Source: Burkholderiales bacterium (GTDB lineage Bacteria; Pseudomonadota; Gammaproteobacteria; Burkholderiales; Casimicrobiaceae). From it: DNA of 64,000 bases. Positions 45,603-54,738 of this stretch are shown one piece after another (positions within the stretch are counted from its first letter, which is position 1; the number at the start of each line of letters is the position of its first letter). Below the pieces are notes generated by a model. The model was not told where the DNA came from, ran no database searches, and saw only the letters and a list, made by a program, of their open reading frames with translations. The stretch spans positions 62,001-126,000 of the forward strand of contig JADYZP010000039.1 in assembly GCA_020853025.1 (NCBI GenBank). Direction: 5' to 3'. The position numbers and the translations under genes were made by a program.

Positions 45603-46385
45603 TCAGACGGCCCGGGCGGTCGGCGAACCTGCCACATCGCGATCGCGCCACCACGCAAGCGCCAGCCACGCGGCGGGTACGAGCACCATCAGGTACGTCA
45701 GCCATTCGCCGTAGGAGCCTTCAGGACCATAGGGCTCGGTGGCGATGTGCCAGTAGGCGTTGTCGATGCCCGGGACGGCGCCGGCCTCGGTGAATTCGTG
45801 GAAGGCGTAGATGAACAACTGGACCGTGAACAGCACGAGAAAGATCGACGTGACCTGGAAGAAGCGCTTCAGGTTCACGCGTTGCCCGTAGCGCGACCAG
45901 GCCCACGCGAGCAAAGCGGCCAGGACGACGCCGAGCGTGGCGCCGACGACGAGGTTTCTCGATCCCTGCTCGAAAAGCAGCGTCGTCAGGATCAATGCCG
46001 TTTCCATGCCTTCGCGCACGATCATGACCAGAACGAAGGCGAAGACGCCGACCCAGGCGCCGATCCCCGGTCGCGCGACCGCCGTGTCGACTTTGGCTGC
46101 GATGTCGCTGCGCATGTGCCGTGCAGCCTTCAGCATATAGAAGACCATCGTCAGCACCATCACCGCGGCCGCGGCCGCCAAGGCGCCTTCCCACAACGGC
46201 TTGTTCTCGGCCGCACCGAAGAAATAGCCGGCGATCACCGACAGCGCGATCGCGACGCCGGTGCCCCAGTAGACGGCAGGAGAAAGCGCTATGCGACCCG
46301 ACTTGCGGAGATACGCGAGCGTGATCGCGACGATGAGAAAGGCCTCGATCCCTTCGCGCAGCGTCACCAGCAGCGTGGTGAGCAT
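45603..46385 (-). CDS. FTR1-family high-affinity iron permease
   Basis: 260 residues with seven membrane segments. The two iron-binding REGxE motifs are present (TLREGIEAFL at about residues 9-18 and IVREGMETAL near 122-131). The ATG at 46385 has AAGGAG upstream. Members import ferric iron in yeast with Fet3 and ferrous iron in bacteria as EfeU-type permeases; no EfeO/EfeB partner is nearby. A probable Fur box lies 67 bases upstream. Confidence 0.9.
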   Translation of the reverse strand: MLTTLLVTLREGIEAFLIVAITLAYLRKSGRIALSPAVYWGTGVAIALSVIAGYFFGAAENKPLWEGALAAAAAVMVLTMVFYMLKAARHMRSDIAAKVDTAVARPGIGAWVGVFAFVLVMIVREGMETALILTTLLFEQGSRNLVVGATLGVVLAALLAWAWSRYGQRVNLKRFFQVTSIFLVLFTVQLFIYAFHEFTEAGAVPGIDNAYWHIATEPYGPEGSYGEWLTYLMVLVPAAWLALAWWRDRDVAGSPTARAV

Positions 46386-46451
46386 CGACTTGTCTCCTTG
46401 TTATGCTACGGACCGACTTCGGTCGCGAAAACCGGTTCTGCACTTCTCTTC

Positions 46452-46470
46452 AATGCGAACGATTCTCATT
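46452..46470 (-). promoter_or_regulatory. Probable Fur box controlling ftr1-bfd
   Basis: AATGCGAACGATTCTCATT is a 19-base inverted repeat with seven of nine pairs matched around a central G. On the minus strand it contains AATGAGAATCGTT, close to the Fur consensus (TGATAATNATTATCA scores about 11 of 14). Its place upstream of an iron permease supports the call. Confidence 0.75.
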
Positions 46471-46572
46471 GTTACAGATGTTTTCGGTAGACGCAACTCC
46501 TTTCTGCCGTGGTTTCGTCGTCACTCAACACGTTTTCCCATCCGACCGGCGGAGGACTGCCGACGTCGTGCC

Positions 46573-46581
46573 CGGTAGAAT
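46573..46581 (+). promoter_or_regulatory. CGGTAGAAT -10 motif before the exporter operon
   Basis: TAGAAT (46576-46581) lies 64 bases upstream of the adaptor ATG at 46646. No -35 match. Third copy of the nonamer found before hisG and tRNA-Thr. Confidence 0.4.
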
Positions 46582-46645
46582 AGCCGCCGGGTTCGGATCG
46601 CCGTGACGGTGATCCGGGTATCCCGCCCCTCGTTCGACCCCATTC

Positions 46646-47863
46646 ATGCAACAGGACTCCTCTCCCGACCTGACCAGGCTCAAGCTCGACCGTAGTGCGA
46701 TTCCGAAGCGGTCGCGCCGCCGCCGCTGGCTGTGGTGGGGCGCGCTGACCGTGATCGTCGTCGGCGCCGGAACCTGGTTCGCCTTGCAGCCCAAGGTGCT
46801 GACCGTGTTCGCGACACCGGTGGTCACGACCTATCCATCGCAGCAATTCGTCGTGCTCAACGCCACCGGTTACGTGGTGGCACAGCGCAAAGCGGCCATC
46901 TCGTCGAAGGCCACCGGACGGCTCGATTGGCTGGGCGTGACCGAAGGGTCCCGGGTCAAGGCGGGCGACGTGATCGCCCGCATCGACGCGCGCGACGTCG
47001 TCGCGCAGGCGGAAGGCGCCGCGGCCAACGTTCGCGCCACGCAGGCGGCGCTGGCGCAAGCGCTGGCCGAGGAAACGGACGCCCGTGCGCAGTTGAAGCG
47101 CAGTCTGGAGCTGCTCACCAAGGGATTCGTGTCTGCGGCGTCGGTCGATACGGCGAAGGCACGCGCCGATCGTGCCACAGCCGCCGTGGCTAATGCCAGG
47201 GCGAACATCCTCGTCGCGCAGGCCAATTCGCGCAATGCGAAGGTCTCCGTCGACTACACGGTGATTCGCGCGCCTTTCGACGGCGTCATCCTGTCCAAGA
47301 GCGCCAACGTCGGCGACCTCGTCACGCCGTTCTCCAACGCCACCGACTCCAAGGGCGCGGTGGTGTCGATGGCGGACATGAGCACGCTCGAAGTCGAAGC
47401 CGACGTCTCCGAGTCGAGCCTGTCCAGGATCCGCGTCGGACAGCCTGCGGAAATCGTCCTCGATGCGCTGCCCGACGCGCGTTTTCGCGGGCGCATCAGC
47501 CGGATGGTGCCGACGATAGACCGTGCCAAGGCGACGGTGATGACCAAGGTGCGCTTCGACGAGATCGACCCGCGGATCCTGCCCGAGATGAGCGCGAAGG
47601 TGAGCTTCCTCTCGCAGGATGTCTCGCCGGAGGAGCAAAAGCCTCTGCTGGCGGTGGCGAGCGACGCGCTGGCGCAACGGGATGGGCGCACGTTGATCTT
47701 CGTGATCCGCGACGGACATGCGGTGTCGGTGCCGGTGACGCCGGGAAAGAAGATCGGCGATCTGACCGCGGTTTCCGGTGCGATCAGGAGCGGCGAGAAG
47801 GTGGTGTTGAAACCTGCCGCCGACCTCGTCGACGGCGCGCTGGTCAAAGTAGCCGCCAAGTAA
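46646..47863 (+). CDS. Periplasmic adaptor subunit of a MacAB-like efflux system (HlyD/RND-MFP family)
   Basis: 405 residues: a basic N-terminus, one membrane anchor (WLWWGALTVIVVGAGTWFAL), then lipoyl/barrel-sandwich halves (TGRLDWLGVTEGSRVKAGDVIARID and VIRAPFDGVILSKSANVGDLV) flanking a coiled-coil hairpin at about residues 110-200, and a beta-barrel domain. It should bridge the following ABC transporter to an outer-membrane factor. No TolC homologue is in the window. Confidence 0.88.
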   Translation: MQQDSSPDLTRLKLDRSAIPKRSRRRRWLWWGALTVIVVGAGTWFALQPKVLTVFATPVVTTYPSQQFVVLNATGYVVAQRKAAISSKATGRLDWLGVTEGSRVKAGDVIARIDARDVVAQAEGAAANVRATQAALAQALAEETDARAQLKRSLELLTKGFVSAASVDTAKARADRATAAVANARANILVAQANSRNAKVSVDYTVIRAPFDGVILSKSANVGDLVTPFSNATDSKGAVVSMADMSTLEVEADVSESSLSRIRVGQPAEIVLDALPDARFRGRISRMVPTIDRAKATVMTKVRFDEIDPRILPEMSAKVSFLSQDVSPEEQKPLLAVASDALAQRDGRTLIFVIRDGHAVSVPVTPGKKIGDLTAVSGAIRSGEKVVLKPAADLVDGALVKVAAK

Positions 47864-47870
47864 AGGCGAA

Positions 47871-48611
47871 GTGGCGCCGACGACGATCATGGCCGGGAAC
47901 GTGGCCGCGGATGTGCCCGGGACAGGTGTCGGCGATGCGGCTTGGCTGGTCGTCATCCGCGGCCTGTCCAAATATTACGTTCGCGGCGACCAGGTGATCC
48001 CGGTGCTGGCCGACATCAACCTCGACGTAGTCGCCGGCGACTTCGTTGCACTGATGGGTCCATCGGGATCGGGGAAGTCGACGCTGCTGAACCTCATCGC
48101 TGGCATCGACAAGCCTTCGGCCGGCCAGATCCACGTCGCCGGTGTCGATATCGCGCAACTGACCGAGAGCGAACTCGCCGGCTGGCGAGCCGCGCACGTC
48201 GGTTTCATCTTCCAGTTCTACAACCTGATGCCGGTGCTGACGGCATTCCAGAACGTCGAGTTGCCGCTGCAGCTGACTGCTCTGTCGCGGCGCGAGCGGC
48301 GCGAGCGGGTCGAGAACACGCTGGCGCTGGTCGGCCTGTCCGACCGCATGGAGCATTATCCGAACGAGCTCTCCGGTGGCCAGCAGCAGCGCGTCGCGAT
48401 CGCCCGCGCGCTGATCGGCGACCCGACGATCATCGTCGCCGACGAGCCCACCGGCGATCTCGACCGTACGACTGCCGAGGAAATACTCGGCCTGCTCGAC
48501 GCGCTGGTGCGCCAGATCGGCAAGACCATCATCATGGTGACGCACGACCCCAAGGCGGCGGGTCGCGCCGCGCGCCTCATCCACCTGGAGAAGGGCGTGC
48601 TGGTCGACTGA
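47871..48611 (+). CDS. MacB/LolD-type ABC transporter ATP-binding protein
   Basis: 246 residues from a GTG at 47871; an ATG at 47889 is the alternative. Walker [13 protein letters not shown], signature [15 protein letters not shown] and Walker [13 protein letters not shown] identify the LolD/MacB/FtsE class. It is a separate protein rather than fused to its permease as in MacB. Seven bases separate it from the adaptor gene. Confidence 0.9.
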   Translation: MAPTTIMAGNVAADVPGTGVGDAAWLVVIRGLSKYYVRGDQVIPVLADINLDVVAGDFVALMGPSGSGKSTLLNLIAGIDKPSAGQIHVAGVDIAQLTESELAGWRAAHVGFIFQFYNLMPVLTAFQNVELPLQLTALSRRERRERVENTLALVGLSDRMEHYPNELSGGQQQRVAIARALIGDPTIIVADEPTGDLDRTTAEEILGLLDALVRQIGKTIIMVTHDPKAAGRAARLIHLEKGVLVD

Positions 48612-48627
48612 CTGCGCGCCTCCCGTC

Positions 48628-49785
48628 ATGTTCGTGCCGTTTTTCATCGTTCGCAATGCCTTGCGACACAAGCTGCGGACCACGCTGACGATGATCGGCA
48701 TCGTCGTCGCGATCGTCGCCTTCGGCCTCCTGCGGACCATCGTTGACGCCTGGTACGCGGGTGCCGAGGCGACGTCGTCGGCGCGGCTGATCACGCGCAA
48801 CGCGATATCGCTGGTGTTTCCGCTGCCGCTTTCCTACGCGCAGAAGTTGCGCCAGGTGCAGGGCGTAAGCTCGGTGACCTGGGCGAACTGGTTCGGCGGC
48901 ATCTACATCACCGAGGGCAACTTCTTCCCGCAACTAGCCATCGAAACGTCGACGTACCTCGACATGTACCCGGAATACCGGATCGCGGCCGACCAGCGAA
49001 AGGCGTTCCTGATCGACCGGCAGGGCGCGATCGCCGGCCGCAAGATCGCCGAAAAGTTCGGCTGGAAGCTGGGCGATCAGATTCCGATTCGCGGAACGAT
49101 CTTTCCGGGGACGTGGACGTTTACGCTGCGCGCGATCTACGACGGCGCCGACTCCAAGGTCGACGAGACGCAGTTCTTCTTCCACTGGGGGTTCCTGAAC
49201 GAGTCGGTCAAGGCGCGGTTCCCTCGTCGCGGCGACCAGATCGGCCTCTACATCGTCGAGATCCGCGACCCGACGCAGGCGGCCGAGATTTCGCAGCGGA
49301 TCGACGCGACCTTCAAGAACTCGATGGCGGAAACGCTCACCGAGACCGAGAAGGCGTTCCAGTTGAGCTTTGTCGCGATGACCGAGGCGATTCTCGCCGC
49401 AATTCAGGCGGTATCCTACGTGATCGTGCTCATCATCATGGCAGTGATGGCCAACACCATGGCGATGACCGCGCGCGAACGCTATTCCGAGTACGCGACG
49501 ATGAAGGCAATCGGCTTCTCCAATGGTTTCGTCGCCTTCCTCATCTTCGCGGAATCGATGGGCATCGCGGCCGCCGGCGGCCTGGTCGGCATCGCGCTGA
49601 CCTACCCGATCGCCGATGCTTTCGGCGCCGCAATGGGTACGTTGTTTCCCGTGTTCTTCATCTCGCGGCAGACCATCACCCTGCAGCTCGCGGCCGCGCT
49701 GCTCGTCGGCTTTGTCGCAGCGCTCATTCCCGCGTGGCGGGTGGCCAGGGTGCGCATCGTCGACGGCCTGCGGTCGATCGCCTGA
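48628..49785 (+). CDS. FtsX-like (MacB-type) ABC permease 1
   Basis: 385 residues. An N-terminal membrane segment (TLTMIGIVVAIVAFGLLRTI), a periplasmic MacB_PCD-type domain of about 220 residues, and a C-terminal FtsX domain of three segments (VLIIMAVMANTMAMTARERYSEYATMKAIGFS). It transports nothing through a pore in the MacB model but couples ATP hydrolysis to periplasmic movement. A second, different permease follows after nine bases. Confidence 0.88.
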   Translation: MFVPFFIVRNALRHKLRTTLTMIGIVVAIVAFGLLRTIVDAWYAGAEATSSARLITRNAISLVFPLPLSYAQKLRQVQGVSSVTWANWFGGIYITEGNFFPQLAIETSTYLDMYPEYRIAADQRKAFLIDRQGAIAGRKIAEKFGWKLGDQIPIRGTIFPGTWTFTLRAIYDGADSKVDETQFFFHWGFLNESVKARFPRRGDQIGLYIVEIRDPTQAAEISQRIDATFKNSMAETLTETEKAFQLSFVAMTEAILAAIQAVSYVIVLIIMAVMANTMAMTARERYSEYATMKAIGFSNGFVAFLIFAESMGIAAAGGLVGIALTYPIADAFGAAMGTLFPVFFISRQTITLQLAAALLVGFVAALIPAWRVARVRIVDGLRSIA

Positions 49786-49794
49786 ATCCGCGAC

Positions 49795-50964
49795 ATGGCC
49801 AACATCCCGGTCTCCTACATTGCGCGCAACCTGTTCGCGCGGAAACTGACGACAATCCTCACTGCCGGAGGCATGGCACTGGTCGTCTATGTGTTCGCGA
49901 CGGTGCTGATGCTGGCGGCGGGCCTAAAGGAGACGCTGATCCAGACGGGGCAGCCCGACAACGTGGTCGTCATCCGCAGGGGATCGCAGACCGAGGTGCA
50001 AAGCGGCATCGACCGTACGATGGCCTCGATCGTCGAATCGCTGCCGGACATCGCGACCGGCGAGGACGGAAGAAAGCTCGTGTCCAAGGAGCCGGTCGTG
50101 CTCATCACGCTGCCGAAGCGCGAAACGGACAGTCCGTCCAACGTCGTGATCCGCGGCGTCACCGACCACGGGCTGACGCTGCGGCCGCAGGTGAAGATCG
50201 TCGAAGGCCGGATGTTCCGGCCAGGCACTTCGGAGATCGTCGCCGGTCGCGCGATCGCGGAGGGTTTCCGCGGCGCGGGCTTGGGTGAAACGCTGCGCTT
50301 CGCGCAGCGCGACTGGACGGTTGTCGGCGTCTTCGATGCCGGGCGCACCGGGTTCAATTCCGAGATCTGGGGCGATGCCGAACAGCTCCTGCAGTCGTTT
50401 CGGAGGATCGGCTATTCGTCGCTCATCTTCCGGCTCATCGATACCGACCGCTTCGCCGACGTCAAGCGCGAGATCGAAAGCGACCAGCGGCTCACGCTCG
50501 ACGTCAAGCGCGAGACGCAGTTCTACGCCGACCAGTCCGAGATGCTGGTGAAGTTCATTTCCTACCTGGGTACGACGATCTCGATCATCTTTTCCATTGG
50601 TGCGGTCATCGGCGCCATGATCACGATGTACGCGAGCGTCGCCTCGCGCACCGCCGAGATCGGCACGCTGCGCGCGCTCGGCTTTTCCCGATCGGCCATT
50701 CTCACCGCGTTCCTGGGCGAGGCGCTGCTGCTTGGACTCGTTGGCGGTGTAATCGGACTCGTCGCAGCGTCGTTCATGCAGATGGTGCCGATCTCGACGA
50801 CCAATTTCCAGACTTTCGCCGAGATCGCCTTCACGTTTACGCTGACGCCGGCAATCGTTCTCGCGTCGCTCGGTTTCGCGCTGGCGATGGGCTTTGTCGG
50901 AGGCTTCCTGCCCGCGGCGCGTGCGGCGCGGATGAAGATCGTCGACGCGCTGCGCGCGGCTTGA
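49795..50964 (+). CDS. FtsX-like (MacB-type) ABC permease 2
   Basis: 389 residues with the same layout as the preceding permease: anchor (LTTILTAGGMALVVYVFATVLM), periplasmic domain and C-terminal FtsX domain (GAMITMYASVASRTAEIGTLRALGFSRSAILTAFLGEALLL). The two proteins are clearly diverged, suggesting a heterodimeric transporter with the single ATPase. End of the four-gene exporter operon. Confidence 0.88.
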   Translation: MANIPVSYIARNLFARKLTTILTAGGMALVVYVFATVLMLAAGLKETLIQTGQPDNVVVIRRGSQTEVQSGIDRTMASIVESLPDIATGEDGRKLVSKEPVVLITLPKRETDSPSNVVIRGVTDHGLTLRPQVKIVEGRMFRPGTSEIVAGRAIAEGFRGAGLGETLRFAQRDWTVVGVFDAGRTGFNSEIWGDAEQLLQSFRRIGYSSLIFRLIDTDRFADVKREIESDQRLTLDVKRETQFYADQSEMLVKFISYLGTTISIIFSIGAVIGAMITMYASVASRTAEIGTLRALGFSRSAILTAFLGEALLLGLVGGVIGLVAASFMQMVPISTTNFQTFAEIAFTFTLTPAIVLASLGFALAMGFVGGFLPAARAARMKIVDALRAA

Positions 50965-51039
50965 AAACGCGCAACGTGGTCATGGAGTGAACCCTGCAGG
51001 TGACAATGCGAGACAACGCGGCGTCGATGCTACAGGCCC

Positions 51040-51918
51040 CTAATCCTTGCCGTCCTGCTTGACGACGTCGACGTTGTCGATCAGCCGCGTCGTCCCCAGC
51101 ATCGCCGCACCGAGCACGATCAGCAGGTTCGGGTGGTCGTAGCCTTCCGGATGCGGAATGCGCAGCGCAAGACCGTGGCGGACCGCGACGTAGTCGACCT
51201 TCCAGCCGCGCGCCGCCAATTCCGCGCGACCCGCCGACTCCAGGTTGGAATAGTCCGCGCGCCCGCCGACGATGGAGTCGGCGATCTCGCGCAGTACGCG
51301 GTACAGGTTGGGCGCCTCCTGGCGCTCATCGGGTGACAGGTAACCGTTGCGCGACGCTAGCGCGAGTCCGTCGTCGGCGCGCACCGTCTCCGCGGGCACG
51401 ATGTCGATCGGAAGGTTGAACTGCTGGATCATGCCGCGCACGATCTTCAGCTGCTGCCGGTCTTTCTTTCCGAACACCGCGACGTCAGGTTGCACCAGGT
51501 TGAAGAGCTTCAGTACCACCGTGCACACACCGCCGAAAAAACCGATGCGGAACGCGCCTTCGAGATCGTCGGCGAGCGGCGGCGGCTGCACGCGGTACAC
51601 CTGCGGCGTCGGATACATCTCCTGGTCGAGCGGCGCGAACAGCACGTCGACGCCCTGCCGTTCGAGCCCTGCGCGATCGGCGTCGAAGGTGCGCGGATAG
51701 CGGTCGAAATCCTCGTTCGGGCCGAACTGCAGCCGGTTGACGAAGATGCTGGCGACGACGGTGTCGCCGTGCTCGCGGGCGATCCGGCAAAGCTTCAGGT
51801 GACCTTCGTGCAGGTTGCCCATGGTCGGCACGAAGGCGACACGGCCGGCTCCTTCGAGGCGCTGCGCGAGTTCGGCGGCGGTGCGGATGATGTCCAACGA
51901 GTGCTCCCCTTCAGCCAT
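51040..51918 (-). CDS. panC: Pantothenate synthetase
   Basis: 292 residues. ATP- and pantoate-binding motifs [52 protein letters not shown] and [13 protein letters not shown] are present. It joins pantoate and beta-alanine. The ATG at 51918 overlaps the deoxynucleoside kinase 3' end by eight bases. panB and panD are not in the window. Confidence 0.95.
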   Translation of the reverse strand: MAEGEHSLDIIRTAAELAQRLEGAGRVAFVPTMGNLHEGHLKLCRIAREHGDTVVASIFVNRLQFGPNEDFDRYPRTFDADRAGLERQGVDVLFAPLDQEMYPTPQVYRVQPPPLADDLEGAFRIGFFGGVCTVVLKLFNLVQPDVAVFGKKDRQQLKIVRGMIQQFNLPIDIVPAETVRADDGLALASRNGYLSPDERQEAPNLYRVLREIADSIVGGRADYSNLESAGRAELAARGWKVDYVAVRHGLALRIPHPEGYDHPNLLIVLGAAMLGTTRLIDNVDVVKQDGKD

Positions 51919-52555
51919 GCCCGAGGTTGAAGAACTCGCGTCGCGACCGCATCCCGGTCATGCGCGCGAGCAGCATCTTCATGTGCGCCTGATTGTCGAC
52001 GAAATTCAGCCGCTCGCTGTTGATGATGAGCAGCGGTGCCTCGTCGTAGCGATAGAAGAAGCGCGCGTAGGCGTCTGCCAGGCGCGCCAGGTACTCGTCG
52101 GAGATCGCCTGCTCGAAGTCGACGCCGCGCATGCGCACGCGCCCGATCAGCGTGTCGACCGGCGCCTGCAGATAGATGACGAGGTCCGGCGTCGCGGTCT
52201 GCGGCTTAAGGTGCTTGTAGACCTTCTCGTACAGCGCGAACTCGTCGTCGGTCAGGTTGAGATGCGCGAACAGCGGGTCCTTGTCGAGCAGGAAATCCGA
52301 CACCGTCGGGCGCCGGAACATGTCGATCTGCGCGAGTCCGCGCAACTGGTCCGCGCGCTGGAACAGGAAGGTGAGCTGCGTGGGCAGCGCGAAGCGCGCC
52401 ATGTCGCCGTAGAACTGCGCCAGGAAGGGATTGTCCTCCGGCTGCTCGAGCAGCATCTCGGCGTCGAGGTGATCGGCGAGTTGCCGTGCGAGGCTGGTCT
52501 TGCCGGCTCCGATCGGCCCCTCGACGACGATGTAGCGGCAGCGTTCGAGATCCAT
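51911..52555 (-). CDS. Deoxynucleoside kinase (dGK/dAK family)
   Basis: 214 residues. P-loop [15 protein letters not shown] at about residues 12-26, [21 protein letters not shown], and [22 protein letters not shown] identify the deoxyadenosine/deoxyguanosine kinase family. It salvages purine deoxynucleosides; the exact preference is not readable. It sits six bases after folK, a frequent pairing in betaproteobacteria. Confidence 0.9.
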   Translation of the reverse strand: MDLERCRYIVVEGPIGAGKTSLARQLADHLDAEMLLEQPEDNPFLAQFYGDMARFALPTQLTFLFQRADQLRGLAQIDMFRRPTVSDFLLDKDPLFAHLNLTDDEFALYEKVYKHLKPQTATPDLVIYLQAPVDTLIGRVRMRGVDFEQAISDEYLARLADAYARFFYRYDEAPLLIINSERLNFVDNQAHMKMLLARMTGMRSRREFFNLGHG

Positions 52556-52561
52556 GTGGCT

Positions 52562-53074
52562 TCAGCGCGGCGGGTGGGTCCGGGTTCGCGCCAGCCGCTG
52601 GCCGCGCAGCGCGCGCAGAAGCCGGCTGGCGAGCCCGCGGCCAGGGATGCGGGCGGCAGGTGCCAGGTCTCGCAACGGACGCAGCACGAACGCGCGCTCG
52701 TGCATGCGCGGATGCGGGACCGTGAGCTGCGGAATATCGATTTGGCGGTGGCCGTATAGTAGCAAATCGAGATCGAGCGTTCGCGGCGCATTGCGCGGCG
52801 CTCCCGGATCGCGACGGCGGTGTTGCCGGTGTTCGATTGTTTGCAACCGGTGCAACAGCGCGCGAGGCGGGAGCGTCGTGCGCAACAGCGCGACGGCATT
52901 CACATAGTCGGGCTGCGCTTGGCTGCAGCCGACCGGCGCGCCGACGTAATTGTGCGACAACGCCAGCAGACGCGATCGAGGCAATCGCGCGAGCGCGCCG
53001 GCCGCGCGCGCGAGTTGCCGGCGCGGGTGCGCGAGATTGCTGCCCAATCCGATGAATGCGAGCGTCGCCTTCAA
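52562..53074 (-). CDS. folK: 6-hydroxymethyl-7,8-dihydropterin pyrophosphokinase FolK
   Basis: 170 residues. It opens AFIGLGSNLAHPRRQL and carries the signature APRTLDLDLLLYG with the metal-binding DLD, then TVPHPRMHERAFVLRPL. It pyrophosphorylates hydroxymethyl-dihydropterin in folate synthesis. The C-terminal 15 residues are very basic. It lies 24 bases downstream of pcnB, the common pcnB-folK order. Confidence 0.94.
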   Translation of the reverse strand: MKATLAFIGLGSNLAHPRRQLARAAGALARLPRSRLLALSHNYVGAPVGCSQAQPDYVNAVALLRTTLPPRALLHRLQTIEHRQHRRRDPGAPRNAPRTLDLDLLLYGHRQIDIPQLTVPHPRMHERAFVLRPLRDLAPAARIPGRGLASRLLRALRGQRLARTRTHPPR

Positions 53075-53098
53075 GCGAGCGTGGCGCCTTGGCCGGTG

Positions 53099-54457
53099 TC
53101 AGGAAACCGCGGATCCCGACTCCGGGCCACCCGCGTCGCCGGTGTCGTCACGCCGCTTGCGGCCGCGGCCGCGCGAACGTCGGCCGCCTTTCTTCGGCGC
53201 CTCGTCGGGCCGGAGCATCGCCTCTCGCTCGCCGTCTCCGGCGTCCTGGAAACGCGTCCACCATTCGACCAGCGCTTGCGGTACTTCGCCCGATTCGCCG
53301 CGCAGCGCGAGAAAATCGTAGGCGGCCCGGAACCGCTCGTGTTCGAGCAGCCGGTACGGCCGGGCACCTGCCCGCTGCTCGAAGCGCGGTTGCAGCGACC
53401 AGATCTCCTTGATGTTCGCCTCGAAGCGGCGGGGGATCGAAATGCGTTCGGCCTGTGCGTCGAGCACGCGGTCCATGGCGTCGAACAGCGCCGGCAGCGG
53501 TTTGTCGCCGCGTGCCTTTGCCACGTTCCATTGCTGCAGCACCTCATGCCACAGCAGCGTGGCGAAGAGAAAGGCCGGCGACACCGGCTTGCTCGAGCGC
53601 ACGCGGGCGTCGGTACCGGCCAGCGCGACCTCGATGAACTTGGGCCCCAGCGGTTGTTCGAGGATCATGTCGAGCAGCGGCAGCAGACCGTGCGACAGGC
53701 CGTGCGCACGCAGGCTTTGCAGTGTCTCCCTCGCGTGGCCCGACAACAGGAGTTTCTGCATCTCGTCGAACAGGCGCGCCGGCGGCACGTTCTGGATCAG
53801 GCTCGCGAGCTTCGGAATCGGTGCCGCGGTCCTGGCGTCGATGGTCATTCCGACCTTGGTGGCCAGTCGGACCGCACGCAGCATTCGCACCGGGTCCTCG
53901 CGAAAACGGGTGACCGGAGGCCCGATGAGTTTCAGCCGCCGCGCGCGCACGTCGGTCACGCCACCGACGTAGTCCCAGATCTCTTCGGAGGTCGGGTCGA
54001 AATACAGCGCGTTGATCGTGAAGTCACGCCGCGCCGCATCCTCGGCCTGCGTGCCATAGACGTTGTCCGACAACAGACGGCCGTTCTCGTCGGTGGATTC
54101 GACGGCCTTCTGCGGGGCGCGAAACGTCGAGACTTCGAGCACCTCGGCGCCGACGTGGACGTGCACGAGACGAAAGCGCCGACCGATGATGTACGCGCGC
54201 CGGAACAGTGGTTTCACTTCTTCGGGCGTCGCATTGGTCGCGATGTCGAAGTCCTTGGGTGTTTGCCCCAACAGCAGATCGCGAACGGCTCCTCCGACGA
54301 CAAAGGCCAGGAAACCGGCTTCCTGCAGCTTGTCGGTCACCGAGCGGGCACCGCGCGGCACCTGCTCGCGCCGCACCGGATGCGCGTCCCGGCGGTAGAT
54401 GCGCGGATCGCGCGACGGCCGGCCGGGCATCAGGCGGGCGAACAGTCGGCGGATCAT
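53099..54457 (-). CDS. pcnB: Poly(A) polymerase I
   Basis: 452 residues from the ATG at 54457 (MIRRLFARL); a GTG at 54508 would add 17. Nucleotidyltransferase motifs are AFVVGGAVRDLLLGQTPKDFDIATNATPEE, with the catalytic DFD pair, and RDFTINALYFDP and REDPVRMLRAVRLA follow. The Lys/Arg/Gly-rich C-terminal tail is typical for PcnB and probably binds RNA. It adds 3' poly(A) tails that promote RNA decay. Confidence 0.93.
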   Translation of the reverse strand: MIRRLFARLMPGRPSRDPRIYRRDAHPVRREQVPRGARSVTDKLQEAGFLAFVVGGAVRDLLLGQTPKDFDIATNATPEEVKPLFRRAYIIGRRFRLVHVHVGAEVLEVSTFRAPQKAVESTDENGRLLSDNVYGTQAEDAARRDFTINALYFDPTSEEIWDYVGGVTDVRARRLKLIGPPVTRFREDPVRMLRAVRLATKVGMTIDARTAAPIPKLASLIQNVPPARLFDEMQKLLLSGHARETLQSLRAHGLSHGLLPLLDMILEQPLGPKFIEVALAGTDARVRSSKPVSPAFLFATLLWHEVLQQWNVAKARGDKPLPALFDAMDRVLDAQAERISIPRRFEANIKEIWSLQPRFEQRAGARPYRLLEHERFRAAYDFLALRGESGEVPQALVEWWTRFQDAGDGEREAMLRPDEAPKKGGRRSRGRGRKRRDDTGDAGGPESGSAVS

Positions 54458-54738
54458 CGAGTGGACGGAAGGGTCTGCAACGTGCGCAGGCAGGAACAGG
54501 GTGCGCACAGTGGTGCGCTCGCCGTGGCCGGGCGATTAGCGCGCCAACGAAAACGGCGCGCGATCATAGCATGTCGACCCAGCCGAGCTGGCCGGGACGC
54601 GGCCTGGGGAGCGCCTGGCATACGCATGGCAGGAAACTCCAAGTTCGCGGATAATCAAAAGCTTCGCGGCGACGACCTCTTGCCTGCGTGAGGCAGGGCG
54701 GAGGGCGCGCACGTCGCACGACCCGACCAGGAGCTTCC

